The notes: a model not told the origin generated them from the sequence alone. Counted from the stretch's first letter, positions 45,701 through 52,403 are shown. The stretch: DNA of 64,000 nt from Bacillota bacterium (GCA_030535235.1 JAUNCL010000001.1:147063-211062); one strand, 5' to 3'. Numbers and translations are program-made.

Positions 45701-45879
45701 AGGTCCACAGCCTGAAAAGCGCCGCCCGGTGGATCGGCGCCACGGCCCTGGGGGACCACGCCGAGCGACTGGAAATGGCCGCCCGGTCCGGAGACCTGGA
45801 ACAGGTATCCGCCGAGACCCCCGTGCTGCTGGAGGACTATCAGGCCCTCCAGACCGCCTTGACAGGGGTGAAAGAGTAA
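42784..45879 (+). CDS. Hybrid sensor histidine kinase with receiver and HPt domains
   Basis: Protein of 1031 residues. Two transmembrane helices (about 15-36 and 47-68) come first. A PAS-like and coiled-coil region follows, then HisKA with His528 in MSHDIRTPLNAI, an HATPase domain (NAVKYT, DTGAGI, GTGLGL), a receiver domain (VDDQPLN; phospho-Asp824 in MDHMMPD), and a C-terminal HPt domain (His975 in VHSLKSAARWIG). This is a full BarA/ArcB-type phosphorelay chain. No output response regulator gene is adjacent, so the final target is encoded elsewhere. The extracellular loop is only about ten residues, so sensing is probably membrane or cytoplasmic. Confidence 0.93.
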   Translation: MNQTNEPKENKRRRMILLFRTVSILLLCFAATLLLLWLELGQPTATPPSLVFALLILLYVVTVVAVLLHQAMREQAVQDKLDQEVARNNSLINVALPGTNIQVFELLSSGAIRLLSPDPGQGQEMRSTLFPTTKDLLAYLNCSGQWEAAFQAALEQAALGQDSELEFQTMDQEETWIRVRLEPQGGRQQAEAIGTIRVVTQEVQERYRQEAADKLLERMVEDTVAGLEISLEADTWRLLWGRETYSHLLHTDGAPLSYTDFILRQVAPTVHPKDRESYLQAMDRKALLGAFLTGTTERFLDYRVKTPGKPGYDWHASELYLYRDAATRQVKANYLIRQVTDYRRKQLEEKRQLEEKEHTLLLRAQKLVESEEELDFVHVIANYYQGIYVVDLKEDQTRAIQVPDYFAELLAQSDGSLSRTMELYSETFMNPEYIPAFRSLIRFDALRETLDEKSQAEMTFQKKDGAWINMRILPMPGYGEQQPKTLWIFEDDTITENLRQEEEKARVTAQAAEAASQAKSQFLANMSHDIRTPLNAILGMSELGLREADPEGKDNCFRDIRGSGRILLENINSILDLSKIEAGKMSIVPESYHILSVLHDVITVLRMRAQEKKLEFLAQVDENIPATLFGDDVNISHIIMNLGSNAVKYTSAGSVTLTVSWEPEGEDGVLVIHMEDTGAGIRAEDLPYIFRSYDRLERGPNRHIEGTGLGLPICQNLADLMNGQLGVQSTFGQGSDFWVRLPQKVIDPTPCGPYRGEQRQESGRYYNSFTAPEGVVLIVDDQPLNLKVCQGLLGPYEMEVHTARSGREAIEQITQVWPDLVFMDHMMPDMDGVEATRRIRDMGKKDPYFAVLPIIALTANAMKGMKEFFLSSGFNGFISKPVELDALDDALVAWIPEDKQIAPIRPDDAPEQESVPEDLAGLKGVDVAQGMRYCGTAEGYRKTLCLFRDQIPGKIRRIQDTFQGEAWQDYAVEVHSLKSAARWIGATALGDHAERLEMAARSGDLEQVSAETPVLLEDYQALQTALTGVKE

Positions 45880-45926
45880 AAAAGCCCGGAACCGGCGCGT
45901 TGTTTCGTACCGGTTCCGGGTTTTTG
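45880..45926. terminator. Bidirectional terminator between hybrid kinase and fluC
   Basis: Eleven-base arms CCCGGAACCGG and CCGGTTCCGGG, 14-base loop, A-run before and TTTTT after. It serves both convergent genes. Confidence 0.9.
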
Positions 45927-46292
45927 TCATCCCACGGCCTTGCCCAGGGAAACCCCCGCGATGCAGAGGAGGAGGCTCAGGGCGGCGTAGAGGGTAAACA
46001 TCCCCAGACGTCCCTCCTCCAGCAGGGTCAGGGACTCCAGGGAGAAGGTGGAAAAGGTGGTGAAGCCCCCGCAAAAGCCCACCTTCAGCAGGAGGACCAG
46101 ATGGGGATCCATCCCCGCCGGACTTCCGGCCCGCTGGGCAATCAGCCCGATGAGAAAGGAGCCCACGAAGTTGATCATCAGGGTGGGCAGAGGAAAGGCC
46201 CCCCGCTGGAGGACCGGGATCATTCCTGCCAGATACCGGCAGATCGCCCCGGCCCCGCCGCCGAGGCCCACGAAAAGACAGTTGGAAAGCAT
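45927..46292 (-). CDS. fluC: Fluoride channel FluC (CrcB)
   Basis: Protein of 121 residues with four helices, the GGGAGAICRY motif, and GFCGGFTTFSTFS, which lines the fluoride pore. It is a passive F- channel that works as a dual-topology dimer and protects from fluoride. The start has GAGGGGG. Only one copy is present, as expected for a self-dimerising form. A fluoride riboswitch was looked for upstream and not recognised; the region is taken up by a type I toxin-antitoxin-like locus. Confidence 0.93.
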   Translation of the reverse strand: MLSNCLFVGLGGGAGAICRYLAGMIPVLQRGAFPLPTLMINFVGSFLIGLIAQRAGSPAGMDPHLVLLLKVGFCGGFTTFSTFSLESLTLLEEGRLGMFTLYAALSLLLCIAGVSLGKAVG

Positions 46293-46317
46293 AGGACCCC
46301 CTCATTTCTCCCCGCCC

Positions 46318-46346
46318 TTGACAATCCCGGGCGAGGCTGGTATCAT
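46318..46346 (+). promoter_or_regulatory. Promoter of antisense RNA, locus 1
   Basis: TTGACA and TATCAT with 17-base spacing. The block CCCCGCCCTTGACAA also precedes the antisense RNA promoter of locus 2. Confidence 0.75.
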
Positions 46347-46352
46347 AAACAC

Positions 46353-46446
46353 AGAAGGGCGCCGCAACAAGCGGTCAGCCCCAGTTAAATGAGATTTCTA
46401 ATTAGCATAGAAACCGTCACCTGCCGGGGTGGCGGTTTCTGCCTTT
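46353..46446 (+). ncRNA. Candidate type I antitoxin RNA, locus 1
   Basis: Predicted RNA of about 90 bases. It contains a 24-base block with GCGCCGCAACAAGCGG and GTCAGCCCC, shared exactly with locus 2. It ends in a 12-bp stem-loop (GAAACCGTCACC / GGTGGCGGTTTC, 46410-46439) and TGCCTTT. The stem overlaps the last codons of the minus-strand peptide gene, so the RNA is antisense to the 3-prime end of its mRNA. Confidence 0.6.
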
Positions 46447-46500
46447 AATACGGATGGTTACGGTGTAAGAACCGATATGTACCGTAATTGTAATTGGCAT
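46417..46500 (-). CDS. Putative type I toxin-like small peptide, 27 residues
   Basis: A 27-codon gene starting MPITITVHIGSY with alternating Ile/Thr/Val, then RIKGRNRHPGR. Its ribosome site AGGAGGTGAGGCA is nearly perfect, and a consensus promoter lies about 70 bases upstream. The stop lies inside the stem-loop that also ends the opposing antisense RNA. The beta-rich amphipathic pattern is unlike the helical Hol_Tox peptide of the 61.8 kb locus. Too short for conventional gene callers. Toxicity is inferred from layout only. Confidence 0.55.
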   Translation of the reverse strand: MPITITVHIGSYTVTIRIKGRNRHPGR

Positions 46501-46567
46501 TGCCTCACCTCCTCTCGGAGGGTGTGGCCGACCGCCTGCCGTATGTGCAGCGCTCTTCTGTGGGCCT

Positions 46568-46597
46568 ATCTTATCATAGCACGACAGGCTTTGTCAA
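46568..46597 (-). promoter_or_regulatory. Promoter of the locus 1 peptide gene
   Basis: On the minus strand TTGACA (46597-46592) and TAAGAT (46573-46568), 18-base spacing. It lies back-to-back with the plus-strand promoter of locus 2, 11 bases apart. Confidence 0.6.
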
Positions 46598-46608
46598 TTT
46601 CCCCGCCC

Positions 46609-46637
46609 TTGACAACGGCGGACGGGGCTGGTATCAT
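46609..46637 (+). promoter_or_regulatory. Promoter of antisense RNA, locus 2
   Basis: TTGACA and TATCAT with 17-base spacing, nearly identical to locus 1 including flanks. Confidence 0.75.
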
Positions 46638-46643
46638 AAATGC

Positions 46644-46741
46644 AGAAGGGCGCCGCAACAAGCGGTCAGCCCCATTGGTTTATCGTTTCATTTTATATGA
46701 CTGAAACCGTCACCGGCCAGAGTGGCGGTTTCTGCTTTTTC
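46644..46741 (+). ncRNA. Candidate type I antitoxin RNA, locus 2
   Basis: Predicted RNA of about 95 bases with the same GCGCCGCAACAAGCGG and GTCAGCCCC block as locus 1, then an 11-bp stem-loop (GAAACCGTCAC / GTGGCGGTTTC, 46703-46732) and TGCTTTTT. The opposing gene here is a stalk-domain protein, not a short peptide, so this antitoxin appears orphaned or retargeted. Confidence 0.6.
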
Positions 46742-46978
46742 TCCTTTGGCCCGGACGGGGAGGTAGGTGGTGCCGTTGTACAGCAGGGGCTCCACCTTCT
46801 TGCCGGCGGCATCCTTGGGCTCCACCTTCACCCCGTCATAGTACAGGGTGATGCCCGTGTAAACCGTGATGGTTTTGGCCACCGTGGCGGCAAAGCCGGG
46901 GACCACCATGAGACTCATCAGAAAGGCCGTGACAAGCCCCAGGGCAAAGGCGGTGATGGTGGATCTCTTTGTCCTCAT
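46688..46978 (-). CDS. Secreted stalk-domain protein, C-terminally truncated
   Basis: Protein of 96 residues. A signal peptide (TAFALGLVTAFLMSLMVV, cleavage near AFA|ATVA) is followed by a stalk/copper amine oxidase N-terminal-like domain (ITVYTGITLYYDGVKVEP, LYNGTTYLPVRA). Such domains normally continue well past LPVRA. Here the frame turns at KGEKAETATLAGDGF into the antisense RNA stem-loop and stops. The start has AAGGAGGAAACAAAC. It may be a gene cut by insertion of the locus 2 RNA module, or a short secreted form. Function unknown. Confidence 0.6.
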   Translation of the reverse strand: MRTKRSTITAFALGLVTAFLMSLMVVPGFAATVAKTITVYTGITLYYDGVKVEPKDAAGKKVEPLLYNGTTYLPVRAKGEKAETATLAGDGFSHIK

Positions 46979-47060
46979 GTTTGTTTCCTCCTTTTTCTTT
47001 TTTGATTTTCCCAACCCGTTTCCGGGGAGAGGTCGGTGAGTACTCTCCCCGGTGGGCCGG

Positions 47061-47106
47061 AGAAAAACAAAAAATGCCGTGCAGGTACAATTACCCTACA
47101 CGACAT
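47061..47106 (-). terminator. Minus-strand terminator or attenuator upstream of the stalk-domain gene
   Basis: Twelve-base arms ATGCCGTGCAGG and CCTACACGACAT (two G-T pairs), then on the minus strand a T-rich run (TTTTTTGTTTTT). It lies about 85 bases upstream of the stalk gene start. If the gene is transcribed from further right, this is an attenuator. Confidence 0.6.
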
Positions 47107-47206
47107 GACAGGAGGCGAAGGCCTCGTATGCACACTCACCCATATTTGCCTATGACAAGGCTGACGATAGAATACGGGAAAGCCAACAGCTCCCAGCGCA
47201 AAACCC

Positions 47207-47235
47207 TTGCATTGGGAGAGGAAACCCGGTATAAT
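47207..47235 (+). promoter_or_regulatory. Promoter of a small unknown RNA
   Basis: TTGCAT and TATAAT with 17-base spacing, a strong match. The predicted start is near 47242. Confidence 0.75.
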
Positions 47236-47242
47236 ATCGTCT

Positions 47243-47338
47243 ATGCGGTGCGGCCATTGGCCGTTGTGTAGGTGTCGATTCCACCTGGACAGGCTTTCGG
47301 GGGGTCGGAGCCCCGAAAGCTGCCGCATATTTTGTTTT
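47243..47338 (+). ncRNA. Small RNA of unknown class with three hairpins and a closing helix
   Basis: ATGCGG (47243-47248) pairs with CCGCAT (47323-47328), enclosing three hairpins: CGGCC/GGCCG, AGGTG/CACCT with loop TCGATTC, and a 10-bp stem GCTTTCGGGG/CCCCGAAAGC. ATTTTGTTTTT follows. It has its own promoter and no adjacent gene. No known class was recognised. Confidence 0.55.
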
Positions 47339-47377
47339 TCAAGAAAAGTGTAGCAGATATTGAAAGAAATAGCAAGA

Positions 47378-47426
47378 GCAAAAACAGACGGCGGGTCCGG
47401 GGCGGGGACCCGCTGTCTGTTTTTGC
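47378..47426. repeat. Long perfect inverted repeat, probable bidirectional terminator
   Basis: Two 21-base arms (47378-47398 and 47406-47426) with one G-T pair and a seven-base loop. The arms begin GCAAAAACAGAC and end TCTGTTTTTGC. T-runs lie on both strands. No coding gene ends nearby on either strand. Confidence 0.7.
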
Positions 47427-47461
47427 CTTGGCGGGAGATGGGGGCGGGATATATGCCACCC

Positions 47462-47596
47462 CCCTTGGCTCTCCCTATGGGAGAGCTGGCACGGCGCAGC
47501 CGTGACTGAGAGGGTAAATCACTGCCGATCCATATCCGCCCTCTCCGTCTTCGCCCTTCGGGCGAATCCACCTCTCCCAGAGGGAGAGGCAAGGGG
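47462..47596. repeat. Dispersed palindromic element (copy 3)
   Basis: About 135 bp with end hairpins CTCTCCCTATGGGAGAG and CTCTCCCAGAGGGAGAG, CTTGG at one edge and GGCAAGG at the other. The middle has GACTGAGAGGG and CCCTCTCCGTC, which pair. It sits 40 bases upstream of the punA promoter. Confidence 0.75.
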
Positions 47597-47635
47597 TCCA
47601 AAATGTTAAAAACCCTTGAACAATAAGGGAAAACA

Positions 47636-47664
47636 TTGCATTTTATTTCCCCTGGGTGTAATAT
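47636..47664 (+). promoter_or_regulatory. Promoter of punA
   Basis: TTGCAT and TAATAT with 17-base spacing, about 60 bases before the ATG. Confidence 0.7.
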
Positions 47665-47727
47665 AGTTTGATATCGCTGCATTTTCCCGGTCGCGGACCG
47701 GCACATCATACACGCGGAGGTTATCTT

Positions 47728-48552
47728 ATGAACTTTACCTATGCCCACTATCAGGAGAGCGCCGACTTCCTGCGGGCCAGGCTGGGCGGCTTCCAGCCCC
47801 AGGTGGCCATGGTCCTGGGCTCCGGCCTGGGCTATCTGGGCGACGTGGTGGAAAACCCCATCGTCGTCCCCTACGGGGACATCCCCCACTTCAAGCACTC
47901 CACCGCCCCCGGCCACAAGGGGCAGTTGGTCTTCGGCACCCTGGCGGGGAAGCCCGTGGCCGTCATGCAGGGCCGGATGCACCACTACGAGGGCTACTCC
48001 CTCCAGGAGGTGGTCTACGCCATCCGGGTCCTCCGGCTCCTGGGCTGCGCCACCCTCTTTGTCACCAACGCCGCCGGCGGCGTCAACTGGAAGTTCAAGG
48101 CCGGCGACCTGATGCTTATCACCGACCAGATCAAGCTCTTCCTGGAGTCCCCCCTCCGGGGCGAGAACCTGCCGGAGTTCGGCCCCCGGTTCCCCGACTC
48201 CAGCTACCTCTACACCCCCGCCCTCCAGGACCTGGCCCGGAAGCAGGCCCGGAAGCTGGACCTGGACCTGAAGGAAGGCGTCTACATGTACTTCCCCGGA
48301 CCCCAGTATGAGACCCCCGCCGAGATCCGCATGGCCCGGAACCTGGGGGCCGACGCCGTGGGCATGTCCACCGTCCCCGAGGTCATCGTGGCCGGTCACT
48401 GCGGCATGGAGGTCCTGGGCTTCACCCTGGTCTCCAACATGGCCGCCGGGGTCCTGCCCCAGCCCCTCAGCGAGCAGGAGGTCCTGGACGCCGCCGAGGC
48501 CGCCCGGGAGAAGTTCTCCGCCCTGGTGCTGGCCTGCCTGGAAGCCCTGTAA
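47728..48552 (+). CDS. punA: Purine-nucleoside phosphorylase (trimeric type)
   Basis: Protein of 274 residues. Signatures of the low-molecular-mass trimeric family include MVLGSGLGYLGD, PGHKGQLVFG, GRMHHYEGYSLQEV, TNAAGGVN and GPQYETPAEIRMARNLGADAVGMST. It splits inosine and guanosine to base plus ribose 1-phosphate. The downstream SAH/MTA deaminase gene (gap of nine bases) makes inosine-type products, so the two can act in sequence in purine salvage. Confidence 0.96.
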   Translation: MNFTYAHYQESADFLRARLGGFQPQVAMVLGSGLGYLGDVVENPIVVPYGDIPHFKHSTAPGHKGQLVFGTLAGKPVAVMQGRMHHYEGYSLQEVVYAIRVLRLLGCATLFVTNAAGGVNWKFKAGDLMLITDQIKLFLESPLRGENLPEFGPRFPDSSYLYTPALQDLARKQARKLDLDLKEGVYMYFPGPQYETPAEIRMARNLGADAVGMSTVPEVIVAGHCGMEVLGFTLVSNMAAGVLPQPLSEQEVLDAAEAAREKFSALVLACLEAL

Positions 48553-48561
48553 GGTGACGCC

Positions 48562-49866
48562 ATGAAAAAGACCTTGCTGCACAACTGCCGCGCCCTCCTC
48601 ATGGACGAGGCCGGCACCATCTTAGACAACGCCTTCGTGGCCGTGGAGGGGGACAAGATCGCCTCCGTGGGCACGGTCCGCCCCGAGGGTCCCTTCGATC
48701 AGGAGGTAGACTGCAACGGCAACGTCCTCATGCCCGGTCTGGTCAACGCCCACACCCACATCCCCATGACCCTCCTCCGGGGCTACGGCGGCGGGTGCGA
48801 CCTCCAGACCTGGCTGAACCAGTGGATCTTCCCCGCGGAAGCCAGGCTGGACGACCGGGCCGTGGCCGCCGGCACCGGCCTGGGCCTGGCCGAGATGATC
48901 GCCAACGGCGTCACCACCATCGCCGACATGTATATGCACACCCCCGCCATCGCCCGGACCATTCTGGATGCGGGGATCTCCGCCAACCTCTCCGTGGGCG
49001 GGGTCTACTTCGGCGCCCCTGAGGACTTCTCCCCCGACACCTGCGGGGACTGCCGGAACCAGATCCGCCTCACCGAGGAGTGGCACAAGGCCGGGGACGG
49101 CCAGATTCTGGCGGACGCCTCCATCCACGGGGAGTACACCTCCAACGCCCCCCTGTGGCGGTGGATGGCCGACTACGCCCAGAAAAAGAATCTGGGCATC
49201 CACGTCCATGTGTCGGAAACCGAGGCCGAGCACCAGGCCAGCCTGGAGCGCAACGGCGCCACCCCCATCCAGACCCTGGACCGGTACGGCGTCTGGGACA
49301 ACCGGGCCATCGCCGCCCACTGCGTCTGGACCACCCCCGAGGACTGGGCCATCATGGCCCAAAAGGGGATCACCTGCGTCCACAACCCGGTGTCCAACCT
49401 GAAGCTGGGCTCCGGCGTGGCCCCCATCCCCGCCATGTTAAAGGCCGGGGTGAACATCGCCCTGGGCACCGACGGCGTGGCCTCCAACAACGCCACCGAC
49501 CTCTTTGGCGAGATGAAGTTCGCCGCCACCATCCACACCGGCGTGAGCCGGGACCCCCTGGCCATCCGGCCCATGGACGTCCTCCGCATGGCCACCTGCG
49601 ACGGGGCAAAAGCCCTGGGCCGCAAGGCCGGGAAGATCGAGGCCGGTTACACCGCCGACCTGATCCTGGTGGACTTCCGCCGCCCCAACCTGACCCCCTG
49701 CCACTCCGTGGCCGACAACCTGGTCTACTCCGCCACCGGGCGGGACGTGGTGATGAATATGGCCCGGGGCAACATCATATACAAGGATGGGGTCTTCTTT
49801 ACCCTCGACCTGGAAAAAATTCAGCATGAGGTAAAGAACTACGCCCTGCCCCTGATTTTCGCGTAA
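48562..49866 (+). CDS. mtaD: Amidohydrolase: S-adenosylhomocysteine / 5-methylthioadenosine deaminase
   Basis: Protein of 434 residues in the amidohydrolase superfamily. Metal and substrate motifs: NAHTHIPMTLLRG near residue 64, HGEYTSN, HVHVSET near 212, HCVW, HNPVSNLKLGSG, and GTDGVASNN. These match the MTA/SAH deaminase group that converts SAH to S-inosylhomocysteine. It follows punA in one operon, which agrees with a purine salvage role. Guanine deaminase and TrzA/AtzA-type hydrolases are the main alternatives, but the HNPVSNLKLGSG context favours MtaD. Confidence 0.85.
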   Translation: MKKTLLHNCRALLMDEAGTILDNAFVAVEGDKIASVGTVRPEGPFDQEVDCNGNVLMPGLVNAHTHIPMTLLRGYGGGCDLQTWLNQWIFPAEARLDDRAVAAGTGLGLAEMIANGVTTIADMYMHTPAIARTILDAGISANLSVGGVYFGAPEDFSPDTCGDCRNQIRLTEEWHKAGDGQILADASIHGEYTSNAPLWRWMADYAQKKNLGIHVHVSETEAEHQASLERNGATPIQTLDRYGVWDNRAIAAHCVWTTPEDWAIMAQKGITCVHNPVSNLKLGSGVAPIPAMLKAGVNIALGTDGVASNNATDLFGEMKFAATIHTGVSRDPLAIRPMDVLRMATCDGAKALGRKAGKIEAGYTADLILVDFRRPNLTPCHSVADNLVYSATGRDVVMNMARGNIIYKDGVFFTLDLEKIQHEVKNYALPLIFA

Positions 49867-49884
49867 CCAGTGGAGGATATCCCC

Positions 49885-51477
49885 TTGAAACAGTCATCCC
49901 AAAAGAACACCTTTTTCGGCGGGGCCGCCATCCTGGCCATGGGCATCATCGTGGTCAAGCTCATCGGCGCCCTGTACAAGATCCCCCTGGGCCGCATCCT
50001 GGGGGATGTGGGCTTCGGCCACTTCAACAACGCCTACTCGGTCTTTAACCTCCTGCTGATGGTCTCCACCGCCGGCCTGCCCGTGGCCATGTCCAAGACC
50101 ATCTCCGAGGCCAACGCCCTGGGCCGCCACAACCAGGTGAACCGGGTCTTCCGGGTCTGCCTGGCGACCTTCATTGTCCTGGGCTCGGTCACCACCGCCA
50201 TCATGTTCTTCGGCGCCCAGCCCCTGGCCAACCTCCAGGGGGACAGCATGGCCGCCCCCGCCATCCGGGTCATGTCCCTGACCGCCTTCTTCCTGTGCAC
50301 TGTCTCGGCCTACCGGGGCTTCGCCCAGGGCCACTCGGACATGGTCCCCACGGCAGTCTCCCAGGTCATCGAGGCCGTGGCCAAGCTGGTGGTGGGCCTG
50401 GTCCTGGCCTGGTACCTGCTCCGGCTGGGCTTCGGCAGTGAGATCGCCGCCGCCGGCGCCATCGGCGGCGTGGCGGCCGGCAGCTTTGTCTCCCTGATCT
50501 ACCTGATCCTCCGCCACCACCGGCGGAACCGGCCCGCCCAGGCCCTCAGCGACGACCGGCCCCACTCCGCCGGCAGCATTCTGAAGTCTCTGCTGGTCAT
50601 CGCCGTCCCCATCACCCTCAGCGCCTCCGTGGTGCCCATCACCACCTATATCGACACCATCCAGGTCCAGAACCTCCTCCAGAGCGCCCTGGGCTACAGC
50701 GAGGAGATGGCCGTGAGCCTCTACGGCTCCTACCAGAAGGCCGTGGCCATTTACAACCTGCCCTCCTCCTTCATGGTCTCCCTCACCGCCTGCATCGTTC
50801 CGGCGGTCTCCGCCGCCCTCACCACCAAGGATAAGCTGGGGGCCGGCAAGGTGGCGGAATCCGCCCTCCGGGTGGGGGCTATGCTGGCCATCCCCGCCGG
50901 GGTGGGTCTGGCCGTTCTCAGCGGTCCGGTGATCCAGCTCCTCTACCCCGAGACCAACCAGGAGGTGGCCTCCGCCTGTATGCTGATCCTGGGCATCGCC
51001 TCCATCTTCGTGTGCGTCATGCTCCTGTGCAACGCCATCCTCCAGGCCAACGGCCGGGCCACCCTGCCCATCTGGTTCATCGCCATCGGCAGCGTGCTGA
51101 AGCTCATCGTGAACTTCTGCCTGGTCCAGCAGCCCGCCGTGGGCATCAAGGGCGCCCCCATCGGCACCCTGGTGTGCTTCTCCCTGGTGGCCATCATGGA
51201 GCTGGCCGCCATCAAGAGGGTCACCCCCCATCCCCCCAAGTACCGCCGGGTCTTTGTCAAACCCCTGATCGCCTCCCTGGTCATGGGCGGGGCCGTCTGG
51301 GCGGTCTACGGCCTGCTGGCCGGCCGCCTGGGCAACACCCTCAGCGTGGCCGCCGCCATCCTGGTGGGCGTGGTGGTCTACGGCGTCCTGGTCATCCTCC
51401 TGCGGGCTGTGTCCAAGGACGACCTCTCCCTCATGCCCAAGGGCGACAAGATCGCCAAGCTGCTGCGGATCAAATAA
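49885..51477 (+). CDS. MurJ/SpoVB-type oligosaccharide flippase
   Basis: Membrane protein of 530 residues with about 14 helices, MOP superfamily. It begins FFGGAAILAMGIIVVKLIGALYKIPLGRILGD, the typical SpoVB/YtgP opening. It presumably flips lipid-linked glycans for cell wall or spore cortex synthesis. The TTG start is used because GGAGG lies eight bases upstream. It follows the deaminase gene by 18 bases, so it may share the operon. It cannot be assigned between MurJ-like, SpoVB and polysaccharide Wzx roles. Confidence 0.88.
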   Translation: MKQSSQKNTFFGGAAILAMGIIVVKLIGALYKIPLGRILGDVGFGHFNNAYSVFNLLLMVSTAGLPVAMSKTISEANALGRHNQVNRVFRVCLATFIVLGSVTTAIMFFGAQPLANLQGDSMAAPAIRVMSLTAFFLCTVSAYRGFAQGHSDMVPTAVSQVIEAVAKLVVGLVLAWYLLRLGFGSEIAAAGAIGGVAAGSFVSLIYLILRHHRRNRPAQALSDDRPHSAGSILKSLLVIAVPITLSASVVPITTYIDTIQVQNLLQSALGYSEEMAVSLYGSYQKAVAIYNLPSSFMVSLTACIVPAVSAALTTKDKLGAGKVAESALRVGAMLAIPAGVGLAVLSGPVIQLLYPETNQEVASACMLILGIASIFVCVMLLCNAILQANGRATLPIWFIAIGSVLKLIVNFCLVQQPAVGIKGAPIGTLVCFSLVAIMELAAIKRVTPHPPKYRRVFVKPLIASLVMGGAVWAVYGLLAGRLGNTLSVAAAILVGVVVYGVLVILLRAVSKDDLSLMPKGDKIAKLLRIK

Positions 51478-51571
51478 GCCCCTGTTCGGGCCTGGAGTCC
51501 GGTGAAAAAAAGCTGAGAATCAAAATAAAAAACAACAAAACCCCATAAGGGCTTGTGGGAAAGGGAAACCT

Positions 51572-52381
51572 ATGATAAATTTTGAATACAAAAATTCCTA
51601 TACCGTGGAGGACCTGCGGGAAATTGTCCGCATCCTCCGGGCCCCGGGGGGCTGCCCCTGGGACATCGAGCAGACCCACGAGAGCATCCGCCGGAACTTC
51701 ATCGAGGAGGCCTACGAGGTGGCCGAGGCCATCGACGAGGGCAGCCCCGACCACATGAAGGAGGAGCTGGGGGATGTCCTCCTCCAGGTCCTCTTCCACG
51801 CCTCCATCGAGGAGGACGCGGGGCGGTTCAACCTGGACGACGTGGCCGACGGGATCTGCAAAAAGCTCATCTTCCGCCACCCCCACGTGTTCGCCCGGGA
51901 AGAGGCCAGCTCTGTGGACGAGGTCCTGGTGAACTGGGAGGAACTCAAGCGCCAGGAGAAGGGGCAGAAAACCGATACCGACACCCTCAACAGCGTGGCC
52001 CGCAGCCTGCCCGGCCTGTGGCGGGCAGAGAAGATCCAGTCCAAGGCGGAGAAGGCCGGGTTCGAGTGGCCCAACGTCCAGGCCGCCATGGACAAGCTGG
52101 AAGAGGAGCTGGGCGAGCTGAAGGAAGCCGTGGCCCGGAACACCAACGTAGAAGAGGAACTGGGGGACGTGCTGTTCGCAGCGGTGAAGATCGCCCGGTT
52201 CTTCCAAATCGACCCCGAGAAGGCCCTGGACGGCACCTGCGAAAAATTTATCCGCCGGTTCGCCGGGGTGGAGTCGGCCGTCACCGCCCAGGGCAAGACC
52301 ATGAAGGACCTGTCCGTGGACCAGCTCATGGTCCTGTGGAACCGGGAAAAGCACCCGGAACAGGGACAGGGCACAGACTGA
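51572..52381 (+). CDS. mazG: Nucleoside triphosphate pyrophosphohydrolase MazG
   Basis: Protein of 269 residues with two MazG domains. The first has CPWDIEQTHESIRRNFIEEAYEVAEAID and EELGDVLLQVLFH; the second has DKLEEELGELKEA and EELGDVLFAAVKIAR. The EExxE..ExxD motifs bind Mg and triphosphate. It hydrolyses dNTPs and NTPs to monophosphates, guarding against aberrant nucleotides. The ribosome site (AAAGGGAAA) is weak. It precedes hup by 22 bases, a common Firmicutes order. Confidence 0.95.
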   Translation: MINFEYKNSYTVEDLREIVRILRAPGGCPWDIEQTHESIRRNFIEEAYEVAEAIDEGSPDHMKEELGDVLLQVLFHASIEEDAGRFNLDDVADGICKKLIFRHPHVFAREEASSVDEVLVNWEELKRQEKGQKTDTDTLNSVARSLPGLWRAEKIQSKAEKAGFEWPNVQAAMDKLEEELGELKEAVARNTNVEEELGDVLFAAVKIARFFQIDPEKALDGTCEKFIRRFAGVESAVTAQGKTMKDLSVDQLMVLWNREKHPEQGQGTD

Positions 52382-52403
52382 ACAGAGAGAAAGGGAAATC
52401 ACA

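Noticed and set aside
46293-46420. Fluoride riboswitch in front of fluC
   Set aside because: The conserved pseudoknot segments were not found in the minus-strand leader, which is short and overlaps the antisense-RNA promoter.
47126-47271. Plus-strand frame beginning MHTHPYLPMTRL upstream of the small RNA
   Set aside because: It runs through a consensus promoter and into the structured RNA. No family resemblance.
47243-47328. tRNA or tRNA-like gene
   Set aside because: The cloverleaf impression fails: the T-loop sequence is wrong, the last arm is 10 bp, and there is no anticodon arm of five pairs with seven-base loop in the right place.
47241-47459. Minus-strand frame with a hydrophobic stretch (RRLFLLLLFLSISATLFL) as a possible toxin
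   Set aside because: It starts at a GTG without a spaced ribosome site and spans a 21-bp inverted repeat, so the frame is better explained by noncoding structure.
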